Origin: an uncultured Dorea sp.
GTDB lineage: Bacteria; Bacillota; Clostridia; Lachnospirales; Lachnospiraceae
DNA length: 64,000 bases
Assembly: GCA_910589275.1 (NCBI GenBank)
Contig: CAJUTH010000011.1
Span: forward strand, 19,256-83,255
Direction of reading: 5' to 3'
The notes below the pieces were generated by a model. That model did no database searches. It was not told the DNA's origin and saw only the letters and a list, made by a program, of their open reading frames with translations. A program made the translations under genes and the position numbers. Shown here piece by piece: positions 34,960-43,835 of this stretch (positions are counted from its first letter, which is position 1; every line of letters begins with the position of its first letter).

Positions 34960-36201
34960 CTAATCTTCATAGCTTTTTATCAACAACGCTGCATTATGCC
35001 CGCCAAAGCCAAGGGAATTGCTCATGGCAAACCATACCTGTTTCTCAACCGGCGCTCCTATGGCATAATTTAAATCACACTCTTCATCGGTTTCCTTCGT
35101 TCCCATAGTCTGATGGATAAATCCATCATTTATGGATTTCACGCAGACAATAAACTCTACGCCTCCGGCAGCCCCTAAAAGATGCCCGATCATGGACTTG
35201 GTAGAATTGATGACCAGACCGCCTGCCGCATTTCCAAAGACCGCCTTAATGGCCCTTGTCTCAAACAGGTCATTATGATGGGTTCCGGTACCATGGGCAT
35301 TGATATAATCAATATCCTCCGGCCGGACCCCGGCTTCCTCCATGGCAAGCTCCATTGCCTTTGCCGCTCCGCTTCCGTCTTCGATTGGAGATGTGATATG
35401 GTAGGCGTCCCCTGTCGCCCCATACCCGGCTGCTTCAGCATAAATACGCGCCCCTCTAGCCTTCGCATGCTCCAGCTCTTCTAGTATCACAACCCCGGCG
35501 CCTTCCCCGATCACAAAGCCGCCCCGGTCCTTGTCAAATGGAATGGATGCACGCATCGGATCCTTGCTCTGAGACAATGCCGTAAGCGCTGTAAATCCGG
35601 CCACTCCGGTAGGGCAGATACAGCTCTCCGCGCCGCCTGCCGCCATAACATCCGCATCTCCGTACTGAATGGTGCGGAATGCATCCCCGATACAGTGGCT
35701 TCCCGTTGCACAGGCGGTCGCCACGCTGGTACATTTTCCCCGGAATCCCAACTGGATCGACACATTTCCCGCCGCCATATTACTGATCATTCTCGGTACC
35801 AAAAGAGGATTCACACGGGAAGGGCCTTTCTCTCGAATCCGCTCTGCTGCCGCCTCTACTTCCTGAAGACTTCCTACGCCGGAACCGATTATCACACCCG
35901 CACGAAATGCGTCTTCCTGCTCCATATGAAGCCCTGAATCCTGAAAAGCCTCCAAAGCCGCTGCCACAGCAAACTGAGAAAACCGCTCCATACGCTTTGC
36001 CATCTTAAAATCCATACGCTCTCTAGCGTCAAATCCCTTGACCTCGGCCGCAAGCTTCACCTTATAATCTGTCACGTCAAATGCCGTAACCGGCCCGATT
36101 CCTACCTTTCCTTCCCGGATACTGCTCCAGAAATCCCTGACCGTATTACCAATCGGGGTTACTGCCCCCATTCCTGTCACAACTACTCTCCGCTTACTCA
36201 T
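34960..36201 (-). CDS. fabF: 3-oxoacyl-ACP synthase II FabF
   Basis: This 413-residue condensing enzyme elongates acyl-ACP with malonyl-ACP. The N-terminal RVVVTGMGAVTPIGNTV, the active Cys in SVATACATGSHCIGDA, and His residues in NAHGTGTHHND and KSMIGHLLGAAGG complete the Cys-His-His triad. Its ATG overlaps the stop of fabG (ATGA). Confidence 0.94.
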   Translation of the reverse strand: MSKRRVVVTGMGAVTPIGNTVRDFWSSIREGKVGIGPVTAFDVTDYKVKLAAEVKGFDARERMDFKMAKRMERFSQFAVAAALEAFQDSGLHMEQEDAFRAGVIIGSGVGSLQEVEAAAERIREKGPSRVNPLLVPRMISNMAAGNVSIQLGFRGKCTSVATACATGSHCIGDAFRTIQYGDADVMAAGGAESCICPTGVAGFTALTALSQSKDPMRASIPFDKDRGGFVIGEGAGVVILEELEHAKARGARIYAEAAGYGATGDAYHITSPIEDGSGAAKAMELAMEEAGVRPEDIDYINAHGTGTHHNDLFETRAIKAVFGNAAGGLVINSTKSMIGHLLGAAGGVEFIVCVKSINDGFIHQTMGTKETDEECDLNYAIGAPVEKQVWFAMSNSLGFGGHNAALLIKSYED

Positions 36202-36938
36202 ATCGCCATTCCCCCATCTGCCTGAATCACCTGTCCGGTAATATACCCCGCTTCCTCCGATGCAAGAAACGCCACAATTTTAGCAATATCCTCCGGCTTT
36301 CCGAATCTTCCCATCGGAATCTGCCCTACAGCTTCTTCCTTTACCCTATCAGAAAGCGCAGCCGTCATTTCCGTTTCTATAAATCCCGGCGCTACCGCAT
36401 TTACCGTAACTCCTCTGGACGCAAGCTCCTTGGCTGCCGATTTGGTCATTCCAATGACTCCGGCTTTCGAAGCCGCATAATTGACCTGCCCTGCGTTCCC
36501 ACAGATTCCTACTACGGAGGACATGTTAATGATCCTTCCGCTTCTCTGCCTAATCATCTGGCGCGCCGCCGCACGCATGGTATGAAACGTACCTTTTAAA
36601 TTGATCGCAATGACATCGTCGAAATCTTTCTCCGACATTTTCATCAAAAGGCCGTCCCTAGTAATTCCCGCATTATTTACCAAAATATCTATTTTACCGA
36701 AATCTTTTATCACTCTGCTGATAAAATCCGAGCATTGCTCAAAATCCGCCACATTACACTGAACAACCTCTGCCTTTCCTCCTTTTGCCTCAATCTCGCT
36801 TTTCACTTTTTCGGCGCTCTCTAAAGACCCGTTATAATTAATAATGACCTGTGCTCCCTGTTCTGCGAGTTCCAAGGCAATTGCCCTTCCGATTCCTCTA
36901 GACGCTCCGGTAACAACTGCTATTTTTCCTTCTAACAT
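36198..36938 (-). CDS. fabG: 3-oxoacyl-ACP reductase FabG
   Basis: This 246-residue SDR reduces 3-oxoacyl-ACP with NADPH. It has VVTGASRGIGRAIA, NNAGITRDG, the Ser/Tyr/Lys set around SSVVGICGNAGQVNYAASKAG, and the C-terminal TGQVIQADGG. A longer frame to 37214 runs out of phase inside fabD. The real ATG at 36938 overlaps the last codons of fabD and begins MLEGKIAVVTG. Confidence 0.94.
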   Translation of the reverse strand: MLEGKIAVVTGASRGIGRAIALELAEQGAQVIINYNGSLESAEKVKSEIEAKGGKAEVVQCNVADFEQCSDFISRVIKDFGKIDILVNNAGITRDGLLMKMSEKDFDDVIAINLKGTFHTMRAAARQMIRQRSGRIINMSSVVGICGNAGQVNYAASKAGVIGMTKSAAKELASRGVTVNAVAPGFIETEMTAALSDRVKEEAVGQIPMGRFGKPEDIAKIVAFLASEEAGYITGQVIQADGGMAI

Positions 36939-37858
36939 GCTCTCAACTCCTGAATAACCGTTTCTATATCTTTCCACGTGCCAATTTGCATTACTTTCTT
37001 GTCCGGCGCAATTTTTCTTAAGAAGCCGGTAAGTGTTTTCCCGGGACCAATTTCTACAAAAACATCTGCTCCGCCCTGTATCATAGTTTCCATACTCTGC
37101 TCCCACTTCACCGGAGCGCTGACCTGACGGGCAAGAAGTTCTGCTGTCTGAGATATATCGGAGATCTCCTGTGCCGTTACGTTTGTCACATAAGGAACCG
37201 CCAGCTCTTTCCACTGAATTTTCTTCAGCTCTTCCCCAAGCTTTTCTCCTGCCTTAGCCAGCATAGGCGAATGGAACGGCCCGCTGACCTTCAAAGGCAT
37301 CATACGCCTTGCGCCTGCGTCGTTCAGCCGCCTGCATGCTTCCTGCACCGCCTCTGTTTTTCCGGTAATCACAATCTGCCCCGGACAGTTATAATTAGCA
37401 ATAGTTACGTCTTCCATCGAAGAGAGCACCTGCTCGATCGGCTCCTTTGCCAGACCCAATACAGCCGCCATAGCCCCTTCTCCGGCCGGAACCGTATTCT
37501 GCATCAAGAGCCCTCTGGTTCTCACCATCTTAACCGCATCTATATCGGCAATGCCTCCCGCCGCCGCAATAGCGCAGTATTCACCAAGGCTTAATCCCGC
37601 CGTAATATCCGGCCTTAAGCCTTGCTCCTCTATCGTTCTGGTCATGGCAAGACAAGTAGTTACCATAGCTGCCTGCGTATACTCTGTCAAATCAAGCCTA
37701 TCATTTTTCTCAAAGCACAGCTCCTTCATATCCAGTCCCAGCGCCTCTGACGCTTCATCGTAGATACGCCTTGCTATAACGCTGTTTTCGTAAAAATCAG
37801 CTCCCATTCCTGCTTTCTGAGCCCCCTGCCCGGGATAAATAAATGCAATCTTACTCAT
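36932..37858 (-). CDS. fabD: Malonyl-CoA:ACP transacylase FabD
   Basis: This 308-residue acyltransferase moves malonyl from CoA to ACP. It opens with IAFIYPGQGAQKAGM, has the catalytic Ser in AGLSLGEYCAI near residue 93, and the catalytic His in VSGPFHSPMLA near 202. It overlaps fabK by 8 bases and fabG by 7. Confidence 0.94.
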   Translation of the reverse strand: MSKIAFIYPGQGAQKAGMGADFYENSVIARRIYDEASEALGLDMKELCFEKNDRLDLTEYTQAAMVTTCLAMTRTIEEQGLRPDITAGLSLGEYCAIAAAGGIADIDAVKMVRTRGLLMQNTVPAGEGAMAAVLGLAKEPIEQVLSSMEDVTIANYNCPGQIVITGKTEAVQEACRRLNDAGARRMMPLKVSGPFHSPMLAKAGEKLGEELKKIQWKELAVPYVTNVTAQEISDISQTAELLARQVSAPVKWEQSMETMIQGGADVFVEIGPGKTLTGFLRKIAPDKKVMQIGTWKDIETVIQELRAC

Positions 37859-38789
37859 AGCCTTTGATTCCTTTCATCAACGCGTCGGTCTCCCTCGCCA
37901 GTTTCTCAATCAATTGCCGGCAGGACATTCTCTCTTTGACCATACCCGCGCTCTGACCTGCCATTACGCTTCCTGTCCTTACATCGCCCTCTACGACGGC
38001 TTTCCTGAGTCCTCCCAGCGTAAGCTTCTCTAGTTCTTCAAAGGAAGCCCCCGCTTTCTCCATATCCAGATATTTCCGCGTAGTCTCATTTCTCAGGGCA
38101 CGGACCGGATGCCCGGTGCTTCTTCCCGTCACTCTGGTATCAATATCGCTTGCTTTCAGAATCTTCTCTTTGTAGCTGTCGTGAACAATACATTCATCTG
38201 TAACCACAAAATGGGTTCCCATCTGTACGCCCTTTGCTCCCAGCATAAATGCCGCCGCAATTCCTCTGCCGTCCGCGATGCCTCCCGCCGCAATGACCGG
38301 GATTTTTACCGCATCCGCAACCTGAGGCACCAGCACCATAGTCGTAGATTCTCCGATGTGTCCTCCTGCTTCACAGCCTTCCGCCACTACCGCGTCTGCG
38401 CCGCACCGCTCCATGCGCTTTGCAAGGGCAACGGAAGCTACTACCGGAATAACCTTGATTCCGGCTTCCTTCCACATAGCCATATACTTTTCCGGATTGC
38501 CTGCTCCGGTAGTTACAACCTTTACCTGCTCTTCCGCCACGATTTTGGCCACTTCGTCAGCATAGGGACTCATCAGCATAATGTTCACGCCAAACGGCTG
38601 ATCCGTCATCTTTTTCGCTTCGCGGATCTGCTCACGCACCCACTCGGCAGGAGCATTCGCCGCACCGATCAGTCCCAATCCGCCTGCATTAGAAACCGCC
38701 GCCGCCAGATGGCATTCCGCCACCCATGCCATGCCGCCCTGTATGATCGGGTACTGGATTCCCAGCAGTTCTGTTATCTCTGTCTTCAT
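37851..38789 (-). CDS. fabK: Enoyl-ACP reductase II FabK
   Basis: This 312-residue FMN enzyme of the nitronate monooxygenase/FabK family does the last reduction in each elongation cycle. The N-terminal IQYPIIQGGMAWVAECHLAA, the FMN-site region VVAEGCEAGGHIGES and the segment IPVIAAGGIADGRGIAAAF are typical. Since no FabI is seen, the organism probably depends on FabK. It is preceded by acpP. Confidence 0.92.
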   Translation of the reverse strand: MKTEITELLGIQYPIIQGGMAWVAECHLAAAVSNAGGLGLIGAANAPAEWVREQIREAKKMTDQPFGVNIMLMSPYADEVAKIVAEEQVKVVTTGAGNPEKYMAMWKEAGIKVIPVVASVALAKRMERCGADAVVAEGCEAGGHIGESTTMVLVPQVADAVKIPVIAAGGIADGRGIAAAFMLGAKGVQMGTHFVVTDECIVHDSYKEKILKASDIDTRVTGRSTGHPVRALRNETTRKYLDMEKAGASFEELEKLTLGGLRKAVVEGDVRTGSVMAGQSAGMVKERMSCRQLIEKLARETDALMKGIKGYE

Positions 38790-38827
38790 AGCTTATCCTC
38801 CTTATGAGTCCGCGCGTTCCCCGCCGT

Positions 38828-39052
38828 CTATTTATTCTGTTCAATATACTTTACAACATCTCCAACGGTAACCATAGCTTCCAGCTCTTCTGTCGGGATT
38901 TCCACGCCGTACTCATCCTCCAGCGCCATAACCAGCTCAAACAAATCTAATGAATCTGCCCCCAAATCTTCCTTGAAGGATGCACCTTCCGTAACTTTCT
39001 CCTGATCTACTCCCAATGTCTCTGCAATCATTTCCTGTATTTTCTCTAACAT
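38828..39052 (-). CDS. acpP: Acyl carrier protein
   Basis: This 74-residue acidic protein carries growing acyl chains on phosphopantetheine. The attachment Ser is in EDLGADSLDLFELVMALE at about residue 36. It lies between fabH and fabK; the strong SD AAGGAGAG precedes it. Confidence 0.94.
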   Translation of the reverse strand: MLEKIQEMIAETLGVDQEKVTEGASFKEDLGADSLDLFELVMALEDEYGVEIPTEELEAMVTVGDVVKYIEQNK

Positions 39053-39137
39053 ATTTCTTTCTCTCCTTTTTTTGTTATTGACCTATTCGGTTTTTATGTT
39101 GATTAAAATGCTCTTTGGCATTTGAATCCTAATCAGC

Positions 39138-40097
39138 CTATTCGATGATCCAGTCTAAGATTCCGGCACCCCATGACAACCCCGCGCCAAAACCTGCCAA
39201 TAGAATCCGATTCCCTTTTTTCAATGTCCCATTTCTTCGAAGTTCATCCAGCAGTATCGGAATACTTGCCGATGAGGTATTTCCATATTCCTGAAGGTTC
39301 ATGGGAAATTTCTCTGCATCCACGCCCAGACGTTTTGCTACGCTCTCGATGATTCTTCGATTTGCCTGATGGACTACAAAATAATCGATCTCGTCTATGC
39401 TGCAGTCATTCAATTCCAGCGCCTCGCGGATAACTTCCGGCACTCTTTTCACCGCAAATTGAAAAACCTCTCTGCCGTCCATTTTCATAAAGCCTGAGTC
39501 ATTTTCATCCGACTTCCAATGGCTGCCGCTGCAAGACAATGCTGCTCCCTTACTGCCATCTGAGTGCAGAATCCCCCGAAAGCTCCTTCCTTCTCCTGCT
39601 GTAAGCACCGCCGCTCCAGCGCCGTCGCCAAACAGGATACAGGTTCCTCTGTCTGTCCAGTCGGTTAACTTTGAAAGGCTTTCGCTGCCAATGATTAAAA
39701 TAGTACGGTAAACTCCCGCCGTAATATATGTCTGCGCTATCTGAAAGGCCGTCAGAAAACCGCAGCATGCAGCATTTACATCAAAACAGGCCGCACATGC
39801 AGCGCCTATTTCCTTCTGTACCTCACAGGCTGTGCATGGAAGGATCACATTCGAAGATATGGTTGCCGTAATAATCAATTCCACCTGTTCCGAAGGAATC
39901 CCTGCATCTGCAAGCGCTCTTTCAGCGGCTTTTGCCGCCATGGACACGGTGGTTTCTTCCGCAACGATGCGGCGCCTCTCAATCCCTGTTCTTTCCCTGA
40001 TCCATTCATCGCTGGTATCTACCATGCCAGATAACTCCTTATTGTCCATCACACGCTCTGGTACGCAGAACCCTGTTCCACATATCCTTCCCGTCAT
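39138..40097 (-). CDS. fabH: 3-oxoacyl-ACP synthase III FabH
   Basis: This 319-residue enzyme starts chains by condensing acetyl-CoA with malonyl-ACP. Motifs are DTSDEWIRERTGIERRRI, the active Cys in FDVNAACCGFLTAFQ at about 112, and His and Asn in VVHQANRRIIES and EYGNTSSASIPI. It is the first gene of the operon and is read from a strong promoter that lies 52 bases upstream. A 149-ORF-wide gap separates it from the upstream hydrolase terminator. Confidence 0.94.
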   Translation of the reverse strand: MTGRICGTGFCVPERVMDNKELSGMVDTSDEWIRERTGIERRRIVAEETTVSMAAKAAERALADAGIPSEQVELIITATISSNVILPCTACEVQKEIGAACAACFDVNAACCGFLTAFQIAQTYITAGVYRTILIIGSESLSKLTDWTDRGTCILFGDGAGAAVLTAGEGRSFRGILHSDGSKGAALSCSGSHWKSDENDSGFMKMDGREVFQFAVKRVPEVIREALELNDCSIDEIDYFVVHQANRRIIESVAKRLGVDAEKFPMNLQEYGNTSSASIPILLDELRRNGTLKKGNRILLAGFGAGLSWGAGILDWIIE

Positions 40098-40148
40098 TTT
40101 AATTCTCCTTTGAACATTATTTTGACAAACAAACTATTTCAAGGTCAA

Positions 40149-40194
40149 AGTATATATCCTTTTAATTTGATTGTCAAGTCTTTTGATAATCAAA
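40149..40194 (-). promoter_or_regulatory. fab operon promoter with FabT-like box
   Basis: On the minus strand TTGACA and TATACT are 17 bases apart (40149-40177). Just upstream is TTTGATTATCAAA (40182-40194), which matches the known streptococcal FabT box. Related half sites (TTTGAC, TTGTCAAAA) lie over the -35 box and downstream of the -10. This supports repression by the FabT-like protein at 30401. Confidence 0.8.
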
Positions 40195-40199
40195 TTAAA

Positions 40200-40231
40200 T
40201 AAAAAAAGAAGAATGTGCCAAGGCACATTCT
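40200..40231 (-). terminator. Terminator after the lipoprotein hydrolase
   Basis: GAATGTGCC and GGCACATTC form a perfect 9-bp stem with a 2-base loop, followed by a long T-run on the minus strand. Confidence 0.8.
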
Positions 40232-40254
40232 CACACCGAGCAGGGTCGATTCAT

Positions 40255-41322
40255 TTAATTGTCAACCCTCTCCGCAAAAGCTTTCACAACTGCATTAAAT
40301 TCTTCCGGCCTTTCCCTTGATGAATTATGTGCAGAGCCAGGAAGTACGCAAACCTCCCCGTTAGGCGTCATTGAATTATAATAAAATGCCGCTTCAGGGG
40401 AACCGCTGTCATATTCTCCGGAAATATAGAGGATGGGAACAGTAATATCTTTCAGCAGCTTTGTTGAATCATGTCCCTGCAGTGTGCCGGTACAAGAAAA
40501 CTCGGATGGTCCCCACATATAATTGTAAACGCTGAATCCCTCTATCTCTCGCCCTTCCGGCTCGCTGGGCGTACCGTCAAAGGCCCCTTCAATCCTGCTA
40601 TTGAAGTTTTCTGAATAAATCGTGTTGATTTCATCATATTCTTCCGTATATTCTCCGGTGGATTCACATTCAAGGATCGTTTCCCACATTGCTTCTCCAT
40701 CAGGGAGCGTCTTAATCAGCCTCTCCGCATCATCAATCCATTGATCAACATTGAGGAACGGACCGTTAAGAATAATACCCTTTAATCCATCCGGCTGCTT
40801 TGCCGCGGCATATTCCACCGCGAGCATAGTGCCCCATGAACGCCCTACAAGGATAAATTTGTCAAACTCAAAATGTTTTATTACTGTATCAAGCTCCTCA
40901 ACAAAATGCTCAATTGTAAGAAGTTCTTGCGCCTCTTCTGCAGTAGCATACTCTTCTGAAATACTTGAACCGCTGCTTCCAAGCTGGTTATAGATAAGGA
41001 CAGGACGGTCTTCTGCAAGAGCAGTCTGTTTAAAGAAGCAGGCGCCATTGCCGCCAGGCCCGCCATGGATAAAAATCAGCGGCGTACCTGCTTGATCTTT
41101 ACCATAAAGATGATAGTATACTTCACCGCCGTCAACATCAATTGTGCCGACCTCTCCTCCTTCCGGCCATCCATCAGCCTCGTTTTCGTCAGACGGCTCT
41201 TCTTCTGATCCATTTTCCTCCGATGCATCTTCTGGCGAAGTATCTGCCGTCTCCGAACCGCATGCGGCCAATACAAATACCATAGATACCGCCAGCACAA
41301 TTGAAACAACTCTTTTCTTCAT
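40255..41322 (-). CDS. Alpha/beta-hydrolase lipoprotein, proline iminopeptidase-like
   Basis: This protein of about 355 residues has a signal peptide with lipobox (VFVLAAC, Cys near residue 21) and an acidic Ser/Glu-rich linker, so it is anchored outside the membrane. The hydrolase domain has the oxyanion loop IFIHGGPGGNG, the nucleophile elbow VGRSWGTML, and the final His in LPGSAHNSS. This set is typical of the prolyl iminopeptidase family. It may clip N-terminal residues from peptides or hydrolyse other small esters or amides. I chose the ATG at 41322, since it starts a regular signal peptide. It is a single-gene unit closed by its own terminator. Confidence 0.82.
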   Translation of the reverse strand: MKKRVVSIVLAVSMVFVLAACGSETADTSPEDASEENGSEEEPSDENEADGWPEGGEVGTIDVDGGEVYYHLYGKDQAGTPLIFIHGGPGGNGACFFKQTALAEDRPVLIYNQLGSSGSSISEEYATAEEAQELLTIEHFVEELDTVIKHFEFDKFILVGRSWGTMLAVEYAAAKQPDGLKGIILNGPFLNVDQWIDDAERLIKTLPDGEAMWETILECESTGEYTEEYDEINTIYSENFNSRIEGAFDGTPSEPEGREIEGFSVYNYMWGPSEFSCTGTLQGHDSTKLLKDITVPILYISGEYDSGSPEAAFYYNSMTPNGEVCVLPGSAHNSSRERPEEFNAVVKAFAERVDN

Positions 41323-41484
41323 ACAACTTCCCTCCTTCAATTAGAATAGATGACGCAAAACGCAGATTCGTCGTACATTTTCTACAAATCAGCGTTTTTG
41401 CTAGTTATTTCCTTTATTTTACTCTATTTTTTTCGCATTTGCAACATATTCGCCCTATTTTGCATCATATTCTGCCGACGGCGT

Positions 41485-41516
41485 GTTACTATTCACGGCC
41501 CGGGAGGCCGCTCATA
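41485..41516. repeat. GTTACTAT palindromic repeat at lipoprotein 3' end
   Basis: This copy shares GTTACTATTCACGG and CCGCTCATA with that at 8324-8359. It overlaps the end of the adjacent gene: the last eight codons (MSGLPGRE) and the stop codon are supplied by the repeat. Confidence 0.6.
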
Positions 41517-43159
41517 TCTCCCGGCGGCTCCATTCCTTCCGGCCTTCCGCCCATGTCCGCAGGCGGTTTCATTCCTTCCGGCGCTTCCGCCGCTCCGGGC
41601 GCGCCCATGCCGCCTCCTATGTTTCCCGCGCCGCAAATCAATTCCGTCATTTCTATTACCTTCTCCTCTCCTCCGGCAGTCAAGGTATAGGTTTCTCCCT
41701 GCAGTATCTTCGGCGTACTGATTAATATAGAATTATATCTCTTTTCCGGCGTATAAGATATCACTTCTGTATTAGAACTATCTGTTACCACTACAATCCC
41801 TTCCGTCCAATCAGATAAATTCACTAACATTGCCCCCTGAGAAGACCCCCCGCCAAAATTCTGCGCCATCCCGCCGCCTCCCGCTGCCGCTACTGTCCCG
41901 CCGGTTATCTCTGCTTCCCCCGCATAATCCAGCGCCCCATTACCGTCATTTTCCGCACCGGATATATAAATATCTCCGCCGGATACATAGAGATTTCCAT
42001 TGGAATCAATTCCATCGCCAGATGCATTGATCTGGATATTTCCGCCGGATACCAGAATCTCACAGTTCTCGTCCGCCGCAAACGGATCCTGCCTCCCGCC
42101 GCCGGCGAAACTGCTCTGGTCATTCCCTCCGGCCGCATTGATCCCGTCGTCCTCCGCTATTATAGAAATTGTTCCCCCGGTTATCTTCACCGTCTGCCCT
42201 TCAATTCCCTCATAACATTCTAAAACCTCAACCTCGCCACTGTGTACAGAAGCTTCCGCATCTGCATGAATCCCGTCGTCCACAGCCTTAATTGAAAATT
42301 TCCCATCGGCTATCTGCACGAAAGAAGATGCCTGCATACCATCATCACCCGCCGTAACCTGAAATTCTCCTCCGCCAATATAAATGAATCCCCTGTCCCG
42401 GTCGTCAGATGCCTCTTCTGAATCCGTACTATAATCTGCGTGGATTCCATCCTTACCGGAATTTAACTGAAAACTTCCTTTTGCAATCCGTACACTGTCT
42501 TTCCCTGATAATGCATGGCCCGCTGCCGTAATCTGGTAATTCCCCCCGGTAAGCACTAAATCATCCTTAGAGACAATCCCATGCCCGTATGCCGCCGAAA
42601 TATTTAAGCTCCCGGTACCGTTTAAGGTCAAATCCTCTTTCGAAAAAATAACTGCATCCACATGATTATCATCTATCGCAATGAAATCTTCCCGATTCGA
42701 TAACTGATTTTCCGACCCGTCAGCCAACGTCAAAAACACCTTATCCGCCTGTCTTACATACAGCGCCGCACTGGTACTGCATTGAATCACAGCATTATCA
42801 AGCACAAGCTGAATCTTATCTGTATCCGCAGCATCCACCACAACCTGGCCTTCCGAAAGGCTGCCGGACAAAATATAAGTTCCCTCCTTGGAAATCGTAA
42901 TCACTGAATCCGAAATATCCACTATTTCGGATTCACAGACAATTTCCTCGTCGCTTAACCGTATCTCTATCAAATCGCTTTCCTCATAAGTATCATCCAA
43001 ATCCCGGTTCGTAAACATCTCGCTGGTATCCACTGCTCCGGAACCGGACTTTTTGCTTTCCCCGCTATTTTCTATCTCCTGCGGAACGCATCCTGCTGTC
43101 AGGAAAATACAGACCAGCAAGACTTTCATTCCAAACACCGTTCTTTTTTTACAATTCAT
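41489..43159 (-). CDS. Beta-helix carbohydrate-binding lipoprotein (Cthe_2159-like)
   Basis: This protein of 556 residues begins with a lipoprotein signal (LLVCIFLTAGC) and then forms repeats of the DUF4353 type (PF14262). Each turn has a pattern like SIKAVDDGIHAD, VTAGDDGMQAS or INASGDGIDSNG. The family founder, Cthe_2159, is a beta-helix that binds polysaccharides and calcium. The C-terminus is a low-complexity Met/Pro/Gly tail whose last codons come from a repeat. It follows DUF4956 and VTC-domain genes, a trio seen together in many clostridia. The ATG at 43159 is preferred, with AGGAGG before it; the frame is open further upstream into DUF4956. Confidence 0.8.
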   Translation of the reverse strand: MNCKKRTVFGMKVLLVCIFLTAGCVPQEIENSGESKKSGSGAVDTSEMFTNRDLDDTYEESDLIEIRLSDEEIVCESEIVDISDSVITISKEGTYILSGSLSEGQVVVDAADTDKIQLVLDNAVIQCSTSAALYVRQADKVFLTLADGSENQLSNREDFIAIDDNHVDAVIFSKEDLTLNGTGSLNISAAYGHGIVSKDDLVLTGGNYQITAAGHALSGKDSVRIAKGSFQLNSGKDGIHADYSTDSEEASDDRDRGFIYIGGGEFQVTAGDDGMQASSFVQIADGKFSIKAVDDGIHADAEASVHSGEVEVLECYEGIEGQTVKITGGTISIIAEDDGINAAGGNDQSSFAGGGRQDPFAADENCEILVSGGNIQINASGDGIDSNGNLYVSGGDIYISGAENDGNGALDYAGEAEITGGTVAAAGGGGMAQNFGGGSSQGAMLVNLSDWTEGIVVVTDSSNTEVISYTPEKRYNSILISTPKILQGETYTLTAGGEEKVIEMTELICGAGNIGGGMGAPGAAEAPEGMKPPADMGGRPEGMEPPGDMSGLPGRE

Positions 43160-43799
43160 ATACTGCCGCCTCCTGTCTGGTGATACTGATTTCCAAATTA
43201 CCGTTTCTGCATCGCAGGGCGTCAATCAGCTCTTTTTCTTCCATTGCATTTTTCAGCGTAATCTGATAGGTCAACTTAAACATACTTCCCATATTCGTGG
43301 TTTTCACCGATACCTCCTCTGAAGCGCTTGTATACTTTTCCAGCAAATCATCAAATACCTGCGTATAATCCAAATCCTCCGGAATCGTTATATGCAGCGT
43401 CTTCTCTCTAGCGGCTCCTTTCGTCTCGCCAAGCCCTATTTTCTGATAGAACATCATTACAAGTCCCAGCAGCACCGAGAAGACCGCCGCATACCCCAGA
43501 TATCCCATTCCTGCAATCAGCCCTGCTCCCATTGCAAGAAAAATTGTACCGATTTCTTTTGCCGTTCCCGGCGCGGAGCGGAACCGTACCAAGCTAAATG
43601 CTCCGGCCACTGCAACACCCGCCCCGACATTCCCATTTACCATCATAATTACTACACAGACTACCGCCGGAAGAATCGCAAGCGTAACCACAAAGCTCTT
43701 CGTGTACCGGCTCTTATATGTATAAACCAGTGCAAGAAATACGCCGATTGCCAGCGATACCCCCATGCAGAGCAAAAACTCCGGCACTGTAAATACCAT
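43149..43799 (-). CDS. DUF4956 membrane protein
   Basis: This 216-residue protein has four hydrophobic segments in the first 120 residues, including GAFSLVRFRSAPGTAKEIG, a stretch characteristic of DUF4956. A soluble domain follows. It is assumed to work with the VTC-type polymerase upstream. The start at 43799 has only a close GGGGAG. A much better start (ATG 43843 after AAGGAGGG) opens a different frame encoding MLDVIFEGIFENGE, which would fit as the true N-terminus if one frameshift existed near 43800. Confidence 0.7.
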   Translation of the reverse strand: MVFTVPEFLLCMGVSLAIGVFLALVYTYKSRYTKSFVVTLAILPAVVCVVIMMVNGNVGAGVAVAGAFSLVRFRSAPGTAKEIGTIFLAMGAGLIAGMGYLGYAAVFSVLLGLVMMFYQKIGLGETKGAAREKTLHITIPEDLDYTQVFDDLLEKYTSASEEVSVKTTNMGSMFKLTYQITLKNAMEEKELIDALRCRNGNLEISITRQEAAVYEL

Positions 43800-43835
43800 C
43801 GCTCCCCATTTTCAAAAATCCCTTCAAATATTACA

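Noticed and set aside
36938..37214. N-terminal extension of FabG
   Set aside because: It overlaps fabD out of frame and has no similarity to SDR proteins; the ATG at 36938 starts a normal FabG.
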